Part shown: positions 44,297-53,218 of the stretch, one piece after another | Layout of the letters: every line of letters starts with the position of its first letter | How positions within the stretch are numbered: position 1 is the first letter of the stretch | Program-made: the position numbers and the translations under genes | Source of the DNA: CAZQHK01 sp964593455 | GTDB taxonomy: Bacteria; Muiribacteriota; CAYSPT01 | Assembly: GCA_964593455.1 (NCBI GenBank) | Contig: CAZQHK010000017.1 | Coordinates: 33,953 to 97,952 of the forward strand | Direction: 5' to 3' | Length of the DNA: 64,000 bases | Notes under the pieces: model-generated | What the model saw: the letters and a program-made list of their open reading frames with translations, nothing else | The model's database searches: none | What the model was told of the DNA's origin: nothing

Positions 44297-45751
44297 TTGG
44301 ACTATGTGATGAGTATTGGTCTTGAGACGCACGTGGAGCTTAACACCCGGAGCAAGATATTTTGCGGCTGCGCGACCTCCTTCGGCGCTGCTCCCAATTC
44401 TCAAGTATGCCCTGTGTGTCTGGGGCTTCCGGGAGCGCTGCCGGTGTTAAACCGGCAGGTGGTGAAGAAAGCTCTTATGATTGGTTTAGCGCTGGGGAGC
44501 AGGATTTCGCCGGTATGCCGGTTCCACCGCAAGAACTATTCTTATCCCGACCTCCCTAAAAATTACCAGATATCACAATATGACAGTCCTCTTTGCACGG
44601 GCGGACGGATGGCGGTTCAGTCCGATGGTGTTCTCGATCATATAGAAGTCAGGCGTGTTCATATGGAAGAAGACGCCGGTAAACTCGTCCACGTGTCTGA
44701 GTCCGGCGACGGTGCTTCAGGCGGGTATACCCTGGTGGATTACAACCGCTGCGGTGTGCCGCTGGTGGAAATTGTTTCAGAACCCGTGATCAGCTGTCCG
44801 GCAGAGGCTCGGGAGTATCTTGTGCAGCTCCGGACGATTTTGCTTTACCTGGAAGTGAGCGATTGCCGTATGGAGGAAGGAAGCCTGCGCTGCGATGCCA
44901 ATATCTCCGTCCGGCCCGCAGGAAGAGATAGTCTGGGAACGAAAATCGAAATCAAGAACCTGAACTCTTTCAAGGCTGTCAGACAGGCGCTCGAGTATGA
45001 ATATATACGACAGGTGGCGATACTGAATGACGGTGGAACGCTGGTCCGGGAGACGAGATTATGGGATGAAACATCCGGCCTGACTCGCTCCATGCGGGGC
45101 AAGGAAGATACTCATGATTACCGGTACTTTCCCGAACCTGACATTCCGGTGCTCACGATAGACCATTCCTGGATCAAGACAATAAAAAACGGGCTTCCGG
45201 AGCTTCCTGGGAGCCGTTTTCAACGCTTCGTCAATGAATATAAAATCACGGAATACGAGGCCGGTGTTATTACCGCCTCCAGGGAATTGGCAGATTACTT
45301 CGAAACATGCTGTTCGGTTTTTCCGGAGCCGAAACTATCGGCCAGCTGGGTCATGGGTGAATTCAAGTCTCTTCTCAACCGGCGTGGAATCGGTCCCGGT
45401 ACCAGCCCTGTTTCTCCAGTCTCCTTGGCTGAACTGCTTGAAATGATAGCCGATGGAAAGATCAGTGGTCTCGTGGCCAAGACCGTGCTGGACGAGATGT
45501 TCGAGACCGGCCAGACGGCCATGGCTGTTGTCACGCAACGTGGTTTGCACCAGATAAATGATGATACGATGCTGGCGGCACGGGTTGAAGAAGCGATTAA
45601 CGAAAACCCGGGAGTGGCGGATAAAGTCCGCTCCGGTAAATTAAAGGCGATTGGTTTCCTGGTGGGACAGGTAATGAAGAAAACGAATAACCGTGCGAAT
45701 CCGAAAGCCGTAAACGAAATACTGCGGAAAAAATTAAACCTGTTGAAATGA
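44297..45751 (+). CDS. gatB: Asp-tRNA(Asn)/Glu-tRNA(Gln) amidotransferase subunit B
   Basis: 484 residues from TTG 44297 (MDYVMSIGLETHVEL), which gives the usual five-residue lead to the IGLE motif; AAGGTTGAG lies just upstream. GTG 44276 (inside gatA) is the alternative. The kinase-like domain shows CPVCLGLPGALP and FHRKNYSYPDLPKNYQISQ (about 77-96) and the Zn-type Cys pattern C-x-C...C-x-x-C (CGC and CPVC). The C-terminal tail domain (about 330-484) ends VNEILRKKLNLLK. GatB transfers ammonia to the misacylated tRNA. The upstream 15-mer GTGGAAAGTAAGGTT recurs just before the next gene. Confidence 0.94.
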   Translation: MDYVMSIGLETHVELNTRSKIFCGCATSFGAAPNSQVCPVCLGLPGALPVLNRQVVKKALMIGLALGSRISPVCRFHRKNYSYPDLPKNYQISQYDSPLCTGGRMAVQSDGVLDHIEVRRVHMEEDAGKLVHVSESGDGASGGYTLVDYNRCGVPLVEIVSEPVISCPAEAREYLVQLRTILLYLEVSDCRMEEGSLRCDANISVRPAGRDSLGTKIEIKNLNSFKAVRQALEYEYIRQVAILNDGGTLVRETRLWDETSGLTRSMRGKEDTHDYRYFPEPDIPVLTIDHSWIKTIKNGLPELPGSRFQRFVNEYKITEYEAGVITASRELADYFETCCSVFPEPKLSASWVMGEFKSLLNRRGIGPGTSPVSPVSLAELLEMIADGKISGLVAKTVLDEMFETGQTAMAVVTQRGLHQINDDTMLAARVEEAINENPGVADKVRSGKLKAIGFLVGQVMKKTNNRANPKAVNEILRKKLNLLK

Positions 45752-45787
45752 TAATGAAATCGAGCAAGGAGTGTGGAAAGTAAGGTT

Positions 45788-47089
45788 ATGAGTATCTTTG
45801 TGCCGCTTACCGTCAAGGTTTTGGGTGCGCTCGCCTCAATCCTGGCGGCCAATACGCTGTTAGGCAACCTGCTCGCCTCTCTGCTGATAGGAATCCTGGT
45901 GTTGGGAGTATGGAGCGGGTATAGTCCGGCGGCCCTATACGGCATAATCTGGCGGCAGACTCTGACGATAGACAACCTCCTTCTCCTGGTGGCGGTTTAC
46001 CAGGTCATCTCCCTCAGCCTTCTGATGAAAGCGGCGGGCAGGATGGACTCCCTGGTAGAGTATGTCCGCCGGAGAATATCGAAGCGGTTATCGCTGGCGG
46101 CTTTGCCGGCCATCATCGGTTTGCTGCCTATGCCGGGGGGCGCTCTGTTTTCCGCTCCACTGGTGGAAAGTTGTGATCACAACGATAGTGTGACCCCGAT
46201 TCAGAAGATAACCATCAATTACTGGTTTCGTCACATGTGGGAGTTCTGGTGGCCGCTGTACCCGGGGGTGATACTGGCGGTTGAGCTGTCGGGATTGGAG
46301 ATATGGCAGTACATGCTTGTTCAGCTTCCGTTTTCGCTGGTGGCCGTCGTTATCGGTTACGTGTTTTTTCTCAAAGGCGTTACGGCCGTCGAAGAAAAAA
46401 ACGATATTCTGCCTGCCTCCGACGGGTACTTCAAACTTTTGTCGATCCTTTCACCGATTGCCGTGACGATACTTATTTACGCTTTGATCATGATCGGCTG
46501 GGTGTATATCAGGCCCATGTGGCCGGCGCTCCCCGCTATGCAGAAATATGTGCCGATGATCATCGGTCTGGCGGCCGCCATGGTTCTTCTCAGGCAGCGT
46601 TCTCCCCTGGAACCGGGCAGGTGGCGGGAAATTCTTTTTGCCCGCCGTACCGGTTCTATCCTGGCGTTGGTAGTAATGATCCGGGCCTTCGGCGCGCTGG
46701 TGGAATCCGATCTCCCGAACGGAACTCCCCTGGTGGCGTCCATGCAGGCTGAGCTTTTCTCCTGGAATGTCCCGCTGGTGCTGGTGATAGCCATCATCCC
46801 GCTGATCGCCGGTTTGAGCACCGGGCTTTCCGTGGGATTTGTTGGAGCCAGTTTCCCCATCATCATGAACCTTATCGGGAAACATCCTCCTTTCCCCCTT
46901 CTTCTGGCCACCGCGTCACTGGCTTATTGCGCCGGTTTTGTCGGTATGCTCCTCTCCCCTGTACACGTCTGCCTGATTGCCACCAACCATCATTTTAGGA
47001 CCCGGCTGAATCATAGTCTCTGGCGTTTATTGTTTCCTTCGCTCTTGTTACTGGCCGCCGCCGTGGGATATTATATGGTACTGGGGTAG
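45788..47089 (+). CDS. DUF401 family permease
   Basis: 433 residues from ATG 45788 (MSIFVPLT); GTG 45773 is an alternative but AAGGAG lies only 1 base before it. About eleven membrane helices are seen. The DUF401 signature is LPMPGGALFSAPLVE (about 117-131), followed by NYWFRHMWEFWWPLYPG (about 146-162). The fold belongs to the ion-transporter group that includes GntP- and ArsB-like permeases. The substrate is unknown. It follows gatB by 36 bases and ends the nusB-gat gene run. Confidence 0.85.
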   Translation: MSIFVPLTVKVLGALASILAANTLLGNLLASLLIGILVLGVWSGYSPAALYGIIWRQTLTIDNLLLLVAVYQVISLSLLMKAAGRMDSLVEYVRRRISKRLSLAALPAIIGLLPMPGGALFSAPLVESCDHNDSVTPIQKITINYWFRHMWEFWWPLYPGVILAVELSGLEIWQYMLVQLPFSLVAVVIGYVFFLKGVTAVEEKNDILPASDGYFKLLSILSPIAVTILIYALIMIGWVYIRPMWPALPAMQKYVPMIIGLAAAMVLLRQRSPLEPGRWREILFARRTGSILALVVMIRAFGALVESDLPNGTPLVASMQAELFSWNVPLVLVIAIIPLIAGLSTGLSVGFVGASFPIIMNLIGKHPPFPLLLATASLAYCAGFVGMLLSPVHVCLIATNHHFRTRLNHSLWRLLFPSLLLLAAAVGYYMVLG

Positions 47090-47176
47090 AAAATTACCTT
47101 GAAGCGTGGTAGACTTTAAATGGTGAGCTATGGATAACATTTCCTGATAACTATAATAACCAGGGAGGGTTTTTTA

Positions 47177-47989
47177 GTGTCAATGCTTACTATAGGAGTT
47201 TCCATGGTCTGGCAGATATCGGCGGGCGTGGCCGCTACCCTGAAAACCTGTTTTATCTCCAAAGAACACCTCTTCATCAGTCCTTACGTGCAAAACATCG
47301 CCGGTCGGCGTCGACTTTATGTAAACCGGCTGACAACGGGTGAACTGGAAACAGTCTCATCGTTCGCCCGTTCGATGAACGTGACGGACGTGGCTATTAT
47401 GTTCGATGACATCGTGGTGGCGCCTGAATTGGGTACTGCTTTGACCGACTACTCCTATTCCGTCTTGCTGCAGCGCCATGATGAACTGGTCCGGGACATA
47501 CTGGAAAAGATAGGTAGTGGCGAGATCATCAAATCGACCGGGAACGGTTTGCTGATAGTATTTAATACTCCTACAGCAGCGGTTGAGACGGCCCTGGCAA
47601 TCCAGAAATCATACCGTGACATACGGTCCAGCCGGGTGCGGATAGGGATCGGCATGGGCTCGTTTAGTGATATCAAAAAGTCTCATTTAAAAATGGAGGA
47701 AGACAATCCCATCGCGATCACTTACGCCATCATGCGGCTGTCACCTGGAGAACATATCCTGACCGATAAAACGGTGTTTGAAATGTCCGGACCCTGCGAT
47801 TCCGATTCGGTGGCCTGGCATTGTTTCGGAACCGCTTCCCTGAAAGGGGGATTGGGACTAAAGACTATCTGCGAAGTCTATGATCCACGATATATCACCA
47901 GGCTTTTCGATCTTCAGAAAGACGAAAAGATATCAGACATGCGGGATATTATCGACGGCGCTATGATATCCAGGGCCGGGTTATTGTAA
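47177..47989 (+). CDS. Class III nucleotidyl cyclase-like protein, probably impaired active site
   Basis: 270 residues from GTG 47177, with GGGAGGG 8 bases upstream. After an N-terminal beta-rich part (1-70) the cyclase homology domain spans about 71-240: TDVAIMFDDIVVAPELG, then EIIKSTGNGLLIVFNTP and RVRIGIGMGSF. The first metal Asp appears present (FDDI). The second, normally in K-x-x-GDG, is replaced by Asn (KSTGNG), and the phosphate-binding C-terminal Asn-Arg pair is not clear. It may bind nucleotide without making cAMP, or act as a regulatory domain. TATAAT at 47152-47157 is a possible -10. Its 3' end overlaps the converging TPR gene by 9 bases. Confidence 0.65.
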   Translation: MSMLTIGVSMVWQISAGVAATLKTCFISKEHLFISPYVQNIAGRRRLYVNRLTTGELETVSSFARSMNVTDVAIMFDDIVVAPELGTALTDYSYSVLLQRHDELVRDILEKIGSGEIIKSTGNGLLIVFNTPTAAVETALAIQKSYRDIRSSRVRIGIGMGSFSDIKKSHLKMEEDNPIAITYAIMRLSPGEHILTDKTVFEMSGPCDSDSVAWHCFGTASLKGGLGLKTICEVYDPRYITRLFDLQKDEKISDMRDIIDGAMISRAGLL

Positions 47990-49477
47990 ACGTCGTTCTC
48001 TCTCCAACTGCTGCAACCACTTCTTCACTTTCCGGCTGGTAGGACTATCGGGATCGAGCAGGCGGTAATAGTTGAAATTTTCCACGGCTTTACCGTGGTC
48101 GCCTTTTTCCTTCCAGTAAAGCCGGCCCAGGTGATAGTAGCCAGGAGCGAAATGAGAGTCAAAAGAAACGGCTTCCCTAAACGTGATGATGGCTTCGTTT
48201 ATGAGACCCTTTTTTTCGAGTAACAATCCATAGTTGTGCAATGACTGGATGTTATGTGGATGGAAAGAAAGCGCCAGGTGGTACCACTGGATGGTTTCGC
48301 TCAGGAGATAGGCGCGTAGCGCCAAATTGAAATAGGTGTCGGCGATAGCTACTTTAGCCTTATAGAACTTCGGGTCGTGTTTGAGAGCCAGGCGGAGTAT
48401 CTTGATCTGACCCAGGTGATCGCCTCGTTCACCGTAGATCTCGGCCAGCAAGTAGTAGGCTTCCACAACCGGTTTTATATCGATTGTTTCCAGAAGCAGT
48501 TTGATCCGATTTTCGTCATCCTGCATGACAGAGACCAGCTCTATATTGGCCATTACCAGACCGTCCTCCGCCGTTTTATTGCCGGGTTCGAGTTTAAGGG
48601 CTTTCTGATACCATGTTCCTCTGGTGCCGGGCTCCAGCGTATTGTCCGCCACCGAGAGATATGTCTGAAACAGTTTTTTCTTCGCTTCGCTGCAATCGGG
48701 ATGATACCGAAGAGCCTGTTTCAGGATGATGATACGATTTTTAGCGTCTGGTATCGTGCGGGCCAGTTTCACGTGTGCCAGGGCAAGCATTTCCCGGGCC
48801 TCCCGGTTTCCGGGGTCGGTTTTGACCGCCGTGGTGAGAAATCGGATCGTTTTATAAATGGAAACGGCATTTTCGGCGGCGGCCATGGCGGTTTCCGTCA
48901 GCAGACGCCGTGTCCTGGTTGTTGGCCCGGTTTGGTAATAACGGTCGAGATGTCCTAGCAAACGGTCGTAACTGCCGGTGGCGTCGGCTGTCTCTCTCAT
49001 GGCGCCAAGGACTGCTTCCACCCGGCCGGCGGAGGCCAGGCGCAGCGCGCTCTCCAGAAACTCAGATTTCCGAAGCTGGTCTTGTTCCACGTTTGCTACC
49101 GCGAGATAGGTCTCCGAGAGATCGGCCGCCAGAGCCCTCTCTGCTTCGTCGCCGCCTCCCAACTCGCGGGCCTTGAGCAGCAATTCCAGCCGCGTTACCG
49201 GATTGGCGGTTTCGCGTGATTTGAGGGCATACGAACGAGCCAAAAGAGTTCTGGTCCGTGAATGTTCATGATCTATTTCCAGAGCTTTCTCCAACTCGAT
49301 AATAGCCCGGTCGAGCTGGTTCCACTCCAGGAAATAACGTCCTTTTTGGAAGGGAACCTCAGCCGAGAAATCGGCGGCGTGAACAGGGAGCAGGCAAAGC
49401 CGCAGTATCCCTGTCAACAAAAGAGACCATCGCAACAGAACTACTGCTGACAGGTGGTGATCTCGTGTGTGATGCAT
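47981..49477 (-). CDS. Secreted TPR-repeat protein
   Basis: 498 residues from ATG 49477; an in-frame ATG at 49522 is possible, and neither has a clear ribosome binding site. The start chosen gives a signal peptide ending PVHA/AD (about 34). At least ten helical TPRs follow (for example ELEKALEIDHEHSRTRTLLA, ALKHDPKFYKAKVAIADTYF, AVSFDSHFAPGYYHLGRLY). The last 100 residues closely resemble the end of the TPR protein at 53219-54583 (HNYGLLLEKKGL against HNLGMILQKKGL; FAPGYYHLGRLYWKE against FAPSYLTLGLLYWKK). The two are therefore paralogues. It probably acts in the periplasm as a scaffold. Confidence 0.72.
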   Translation of the reverse strand: MHHTRDHHLSAVVLLRWSLLLTGILRLCLLPVHAADFSAEVPFQKGRYFLEWNQLDRAIIELEKALEIDHEHSRTRTLLARSYALKSRETANPVTRLELLLKARELGGGDEAERALAADLSETYLAVANVEQDQLRKSEFLESALRLASAGRVEAVLGAMRETADATGSYDRLLGHLDRYYQTGPTTRTRRLLTETAMAAAENAVSIYKTIRFLTTAVKTDPGNREAREMLALAHVKLARTIPDAKNRIIILKQALRYHPDCSEAKKKLFQTYLSVADNTLEPGTRGTWYQKALKLEPGNKTAEDGLVMANIELVSVMQDDENRIKLLLETIDIKPVVEAYYLLAEIYGERGDHLGQIKILRLALKHDPKFYKAKVAIADTYFNLALRAYLLSETIQWYHLALSFHPHNIQSLHNYGLLLEKKGLINEAIITFREAVSFDSHFAPGYYHLGRLYWKEKGDHGKAVENFNYYRLLDPDSPTSRKVKKWLQQLERERRLQ

Positions 49478-49524
49478 GAAAACACTGTACGCCAAGACCG
49501 GCTCATCGTCAAGCTTTCTCATGT

Positions 49525-49553
49525 TTGCTTTTTCGCGTTACAGAAACTATAAT
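49525..49553 (+). promoter_or_regulatory. Promoter of the ferritin-like gene
   Basis: TTGCTT (49525-49530), a 17-base spacer and a consensus TATAAT (49548-49553) give a leader of about 58 bases ahead of ATG 49619, which has AGAAAGGGG upstream. Confidence 0.55.
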
Positions 49554-49618
49554 GCGTTGAAAATACTTCCAGTAGCGGTTTATCGGAATGTACGATTGAG
49601 TAGAGAAAGGGGAAAACC

Positions 49619-50140
49619 ATGGAGTCGATCAGCGCGGCGGTGGCACAGGCTATAAAAATAGCTATACAGATGGAAAAAGACGGGCGGGCGTTTTATGAAA
49701 AGGCGGCCGGCAAAACGAAGAGTGAGCTTGGAAAAAAGATCTTCCTGGACCTGGCTCGGGATGAAATCAAACACCTGAAAGTTTTTCAGGAGATTTTTGA
49801 CGGTTTTACCGGCTCGAATGACTGGCGGCACTGGATAAAGGAGTATCAGTCAAGTGTCAAGGAAATCCCCGTATTTAAAGAGAATCCCGGCACAGTTTTC
49901 CAGGCTGACCCCAACGATGTCGAGGCTATCAGGTTCGCCATGGATGCAGAGCGTTCAGCCGTAGATTTTTTCGGTAAACTGGCTGCCGAAACAAAAAATC
50001 CCCTGGCCGAAGAGTTGTTCAACAAGGTTCGCGAAGAAGAGGTCTATCATTACGATCTTCTTCAGGTACATCTCGATTCGCTTACCGGCTCCGGTGTCTG
50101 GTTCGACCATTCTGACTTCCATATGGATGGTATGTATTAA
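49619..50140 (+). CDS. Ferritin-like/rubrerythrin-type diiron protein
   Basis: 173 residues forming a four-helix bundle. The iron ligands are recognisable: Glu in QMEKDGRAFYEKA (about 20), RDEIKHL (about 49, ExxH), a Glu in MDAERSAVDFF (about 110) and REEEVYHYDLL (about 141, ExxH). The C-terminal rubredoxin domain of classical rubrerythrin is absent; the end is GVWFDHSDFHMDGMY. Related proteins scavenge peroxide or handle iron in anaerobes. It is a single gene with its own promoter. A MITE begins directly after its stop codon. Confidence 0.88.
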   Translation: MESISAAVAQAIKIAIQMEKDGRAFYEKAAGKTKSELGKKIFLDLARDEIKHLKVFQEIFDGFTGSNDWRHWIKEYQSSVKEIPVFKENPGTVFQADPNDVEAIRFAMDAERSAVDFFGKLAAETKNPLAEELFNKVREEEVYHYDLLQVHLDSLTGSGVWFDHSDFHMDGMY

Positions 50141-50323
50141 GGGACACGGAATTATACGAAACTTTCTACTGCGGCGGCGGATGTACCGGCAGCTGCTACG
50201 TCATGATCGCAAAAGGTGCTCAACGTAGCCTCCGGCTACGCTTCCGCTTCTTTTTCTTCTCATTCCTTGCATCTACCGGCACCTCCACCACCTCGTGACG
50301 AAAGTTCGTATAATCCCGTGTCC
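50141..50323. mobile_element. MITE-like element of 183 bp with about 24-bp terminal inverted repeats
   Basis: The left end begins GGGACACGGAATTATACG at 50141 and the right end is its near-complement at 50300-50323, with one mismatch and one indel. Inside is a 7-bp hairpin CGTAGCC-TCC-GGCTACG (50224-50240) and a 3' C/T-rich tract. It has no open frame. It begins at the base after the ferritin-like stop codon, so it may also act as a terminator. Confidence 0.75.
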
Positions 50324-50365
50324 TAATGGTTGTTGAAAGATTTGTTTTTTGAAATTATGGCGTGA

Positions 50366-50431
50366 ATCTTTCCACTGCGGCGGCGGATGCACGGATAGCT
50401 GCTATAGGTAGTTGCTGCGTCATGATCGCGT
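50366..50431. repeat. Truncated second copy of the 50141 element
   Basis: CACTGCGGCGGCGGATGC and the later GCGTCATGATCGCG match the left interior of the 183-bp element (about 50165-50212), with an insertion TAGGTAGTTGCTG in the middle. It lacks the inverted ends, so it is a decayed fragment. Confidence 0.6.
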
Positions 50432-50469
50432 ATGAAACATTGAACTATTAGCATTTCCTATACTTCTTC

Positions 50470-50478
50470 TGATACAAT
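50470..50478 (+). promoter_or_regulatory. Extended -10 of the cNMP-binding membrane protein gene
   Basis: TGATACAAT, identical to the element before uppP, lies 80 bases upstream of ATG 50559. No clear -35. Confidence 0.35.
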
Positions 50479-50558
50479 AATCGGAAAACTGCAAAAAACA
50501 AAAATATTTTCTGAGTGCAAAAGTCATTCATCTTGAGATTAAGGGGGTGCTTCGCTGG

Positions 50559-52517
50559 ATGGTTGATAAAAGAGCAAACCGGTTGGTATTGGCCCATGGC
50601 GTTGCCTGTCGTTTGTTCAGCAAAGAGGTGGTGATCCGGCCGCCGGGGGAACGTGAACACCTGGTGCTGTCGGCAGGAGAAGAAACGGTTCTCCATGTAT
50701 TCTCCCGGCCGAGTGAGCCGCTCGAAGCATTGAAAACAATAGCAAATACAACGACGCTGGATATTTCACCGGCCCGGTTTCGTGAAGTGGTTGAGATGGC
50801 AGTCGCCCGCGGAATACTTGTTGAAGCGGCTGAGACGGTCGGGGACGGAGAGGCGGGAGAAATCTCTATCGAGATGCTGCCTCCCGTTTCAAAACCTCTG
50901 CTTATCGGACTTTGCGCACTGTCTTCGATTTTCTGTATGGCCGGTCTTTTCTGTTTGTTCACCCGCGCCATCGATATCCCCGACACGTGGGACAGGGCAA
51001 TACTATTCTGGCTTCTTACCTGCGCTCAACTGACGGTGGATGGTCTTGTTGGGGCGCTGTTGTGTAAAGTCTTCAAGTGTCAGGTACGAAATCCCGATTT
51101 TCATTTCCAGGCCGCCTTCTTCTGCTGGGATTTTAACGAATCCGATACCATCATGGCCGGAAGGCTCGGAGAAGTAACCTGCTCGCTATGCCGCCTGGCC
51201 GTCTCCTGTGCCATGGTAACCATGTCAAATATCTTCACCATCCCCACACTCATCCCCTCTGTGCTGGTAGCTCTCCTGGTAGAAGCCAATCCCTTCGGGT
51301 ACAATCTGATTCCCCGGATCGTGGCGGCACTGTTCCAGAAGGACCGTAATCTCGGACTGTCTGCCGTTACCTTCCTGAAGAAAAAAGCTATCGGCCAGAT
51401 CTTCGAATGGGGTGGTGGGCAGGTTCGCAACCAGGCGTATTACCTTGTATACGCCAGTTACGCTATCGTCTGGCTCAGCAATCTCATCATGGTTTCTAAA
51501 GGCGTTATTCTGTATTTCATGCTCCCTTTCCGTGAAGCGTGGATCATCGGGCAAGGACTGTTTTTCCCGTCCCTGGCTATCGGTGTGAGCCTCCTGGCGG
51601 TGCTGTCGATCATGTTCTTTATGTTACGGCTGGTTATAGGCGGACTGGCCCGGGGCAAGCGGTCACTGCTTCCGCGGACGGAACGGGTAAAGTTCACCAC
51701 CTCTCCGTATACGCCGGAGGAGATAGCGCAGTTTCTCAAGGGCACTCCGCTGCTTTCACAGATGCCGGTCGGTGTTCTGAGCAGCCTGGCTGAAGCCATG
51801 GAGTTCGCCCTGGTTGATACCGGCCGCGACATCATCCAGGAAGGGGAAATTGGACGGTCCCTCTACTTTATCTATGGCGGTGGGGTTATCATCAGCAAGG
51901 AGAACGAAGTGGGTGACCCGGTGGAGGTAGCCCGTCTCGCACAGGGTGATATTTTTGGAGAGATAGCGTTGCTGGAGAAGGTCCGGCGCACCGCCAGCGT
52001 GACCGCGGCGGTTCCTACGGAGCTGCTGGTCCTTCCCAAACAGGCCTTCGATTCCCTGCTGGTGGCGGAAGTCGGTGCCAACACTATCCAACGAGCCATC
52101 CAGGTATGCGCATTTTTGAAGAAATCGGAACTCTTCGCGGACTGGGTGGACCGGGAACTGATGGAAGCGTCAGCCCATTTCCAGCCGAACAAATTTCAGC
52201 GGAGTGATATGATTCTAACCAAAGGCCAGTCAAATGATTCGCTTTACCTTATCTATGAAGGACAGGTGGCGGTGACCGATGAAGGTCGGATACTCGCTGA
52301 GCTTGGCCGGGGTGACTTTTTCGGGGAAATTAGTCTTCTCCGGTCGGTTCCGGTAACGGCGGATGTTACGGCGGAAACTGATGTCAATCTTTTATCGCTA
52401 CCGCATGAGGATTTTGCCCGGCTATGCCTGTCCCGCTCCACTGCGACGACTGCACTTGAGAGAACGGTCGATCAACGAACCGGGACACGCCTGGTTGAGG
52501 GGGGGGTACCGGCATGA
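50559..52517 (+). CDS. PqqD-like / degenerate S2P-like membrane core / two cNMP-binding domains
   Basis: 652 residues from ATG 50559 (AAGGGGG 11 bases upstream; GTG 50547 is the alternative). A PqqD-like winged helix occupies about 1-95. About eight membrane helices follow (about 120-370). They align with site-2-protease (M50) cores: where HExxH is expected the sequence is VDGLVGALLCKVFKCQV, and the distal motif reads NPFGYNLIPRIVAALF in place of NPxxxxDGYY. Both catalytic elements are therefore lost. Two cyclic-nucleotide-binding domains follow (about 405-525 and 525-640), each with the phosphate-binding FGEI loop (GDIFGEIALLEKVRRTASV and GDFFGEISLLRSVPVTADV). The first has the Arg typical of cAMP binding (RRTA); the second lacks it. 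It overlaps the next gene by 4 bases. Confidence 0.72.
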   Translation: MVDKRANRLVLAHGVACRLFSKEVVIRPPGEREHLVLSAGEETVLHVFSRPSEPLEALKTIANTTTLDISPARFREVVEMAVARGILVEAAETVGDGEAGEISIEMLPPVSKPLLIGLCALSSIFCMAGLFCLFTRAIDIPDTWDRAILFWLLTCAQLTVDGLVGALLCKVFKCQVRNPDFHFQAAFFCWDFNESDTIMAGRLGEVTCSLCRLAVSCAMVTMSNIFTIPTLIPSVLVALLVEANPFGYNLIPRIVAALFQKDRNLGLSAVTFLKKKAIGQIFEWGGGQVRNQAYYLVYASYAIVWLSNLIMVSKGVILYFMLPFREAWIIGQGLFFPSLAIGVSLLAVLSIMFFMLRLVIGGLARGKRSLLPRTERVKFTTSPYTPEEIAQFLKGTPLLSQMPVGVLSSLAEAMEFALVDTGRDIIQEGEIGRSLYFIYGGGVIISKENEVGDPVEVARLAQGDIFGEIALLEKVRRTASVTAAVPTELLVLPKQAFDSLLVAEVGANTIQRAIQVCAFLKKSELFADWVDRELMEASAHFQPNKFQRSDMILTKGQSNDSLYLIYEGQVAVTDEGRILAELGRGDFFGEISLLRSVPVTADVTAETDVNLLSLPHEDFARLCLSRSTATTALERTVDQRTGTRLVEGGVPA

Positions 52518-53140
52518 TTCAGCTCCTGGTTATGAAGATACTGCCGCTTATGGCCGCGGTCTTTTTCGCCGCCTCGAGCATGGATCTTTTCGACGGCATC
52601 CTGATCAAGGTCGAGGCGGTGCGAGACGAGTACAACGCCAAGATCTTCAATGATCAGATTCGGCTGCGAGTGGCCTACAAAGGCAAGTTCCCACCAGACG
52701 CTACAGGGGAAGACATTATCCGCATGCTGAAAGAGGATGATCTGCTCGAGGATCGAAGTCCCGAACCCGGTCCCGCCATGGTTTTCGTCCCGGGTAAGGG
52801 TAACGAGTCGCCTTATTTCTATGTGGACTATGCGAAGATCGACGAATCCATCAAAGATAAAAGTCTCGCAGACCTCGTCGAGGGACTTAAGACTGACGCG
52901 ACCAAGGTGCAGGAATTGCACGAGAAACAGAGAGAATCCATCAAGGAACTGCAGACAGCCGTCCAGGGACTTCAAGGCGAGAGCCAAGGTGAGGGGAGTG
53001 CAGGTGCGTGCTCCTTCTGCGGTGCGTCTCACACTGCGGCTGAAAATGTCTGTTCGGTATGCGGTCTGAATTTCCAGGAAGAAAGAGAAAAGGCTGCGAA
53101 AATGGATGATCTCATGAACTTACTTCGAGGCGAACCATAG
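52514..53140 (+). CDS. Membrane-anchored zinc-ribbon protein of unknown function
   Basis: 208 residues, ATGA-overlapping the preceding stop. An N-terminal hydrophobic segment (about 1-22) precedes a mixed alpha/beta region. A coiled coil (about 118-155, ELHEKQRESIKELQ) leads to a C-terminal zinc ribbon with CSFC...CSVC (about 166-186). The last 20 residues are charged (MDDLMNLLRGEP). No family is recognised. Translational coupling to the cNMP-binding membrane protein suggests that it acts with it. Confidence 0.6.
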   Translation: MIQLLVMKILPLMAAVFFAASSMDLFDGILIKVEAVRDEYNAKIFNDQIRLRVAYKGKFPPDATGEDIIRMLKEDDLLEDRSPEPGPAMVFVPGKGNESPYFYVDYAKIDESIKDKSLADLVEGLKTDATKVQELHEKQRESIKELQTAVQGLQGESQGEGSAGACSFCGASHTAAENVCSVCGLNFQEEREKAAKMDDLMNLLRGEP

Positions 53141-53218
53141 CTGATTTTCTTGACTTGAAAATATTCAAATAAAGGATGTCACAAAAGCTGTATGAGTAGA
53201 AGGTTGAGGTGATACGGT

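Noticed and set aside
47177..52517. Cyclase plus cNMP domains as a Pycsar- or CBASS-type defence system
   Set aside because: The genes are not adjacent, the cyclase-like site is altered and no toxic effector is present; a signalling role fits better.
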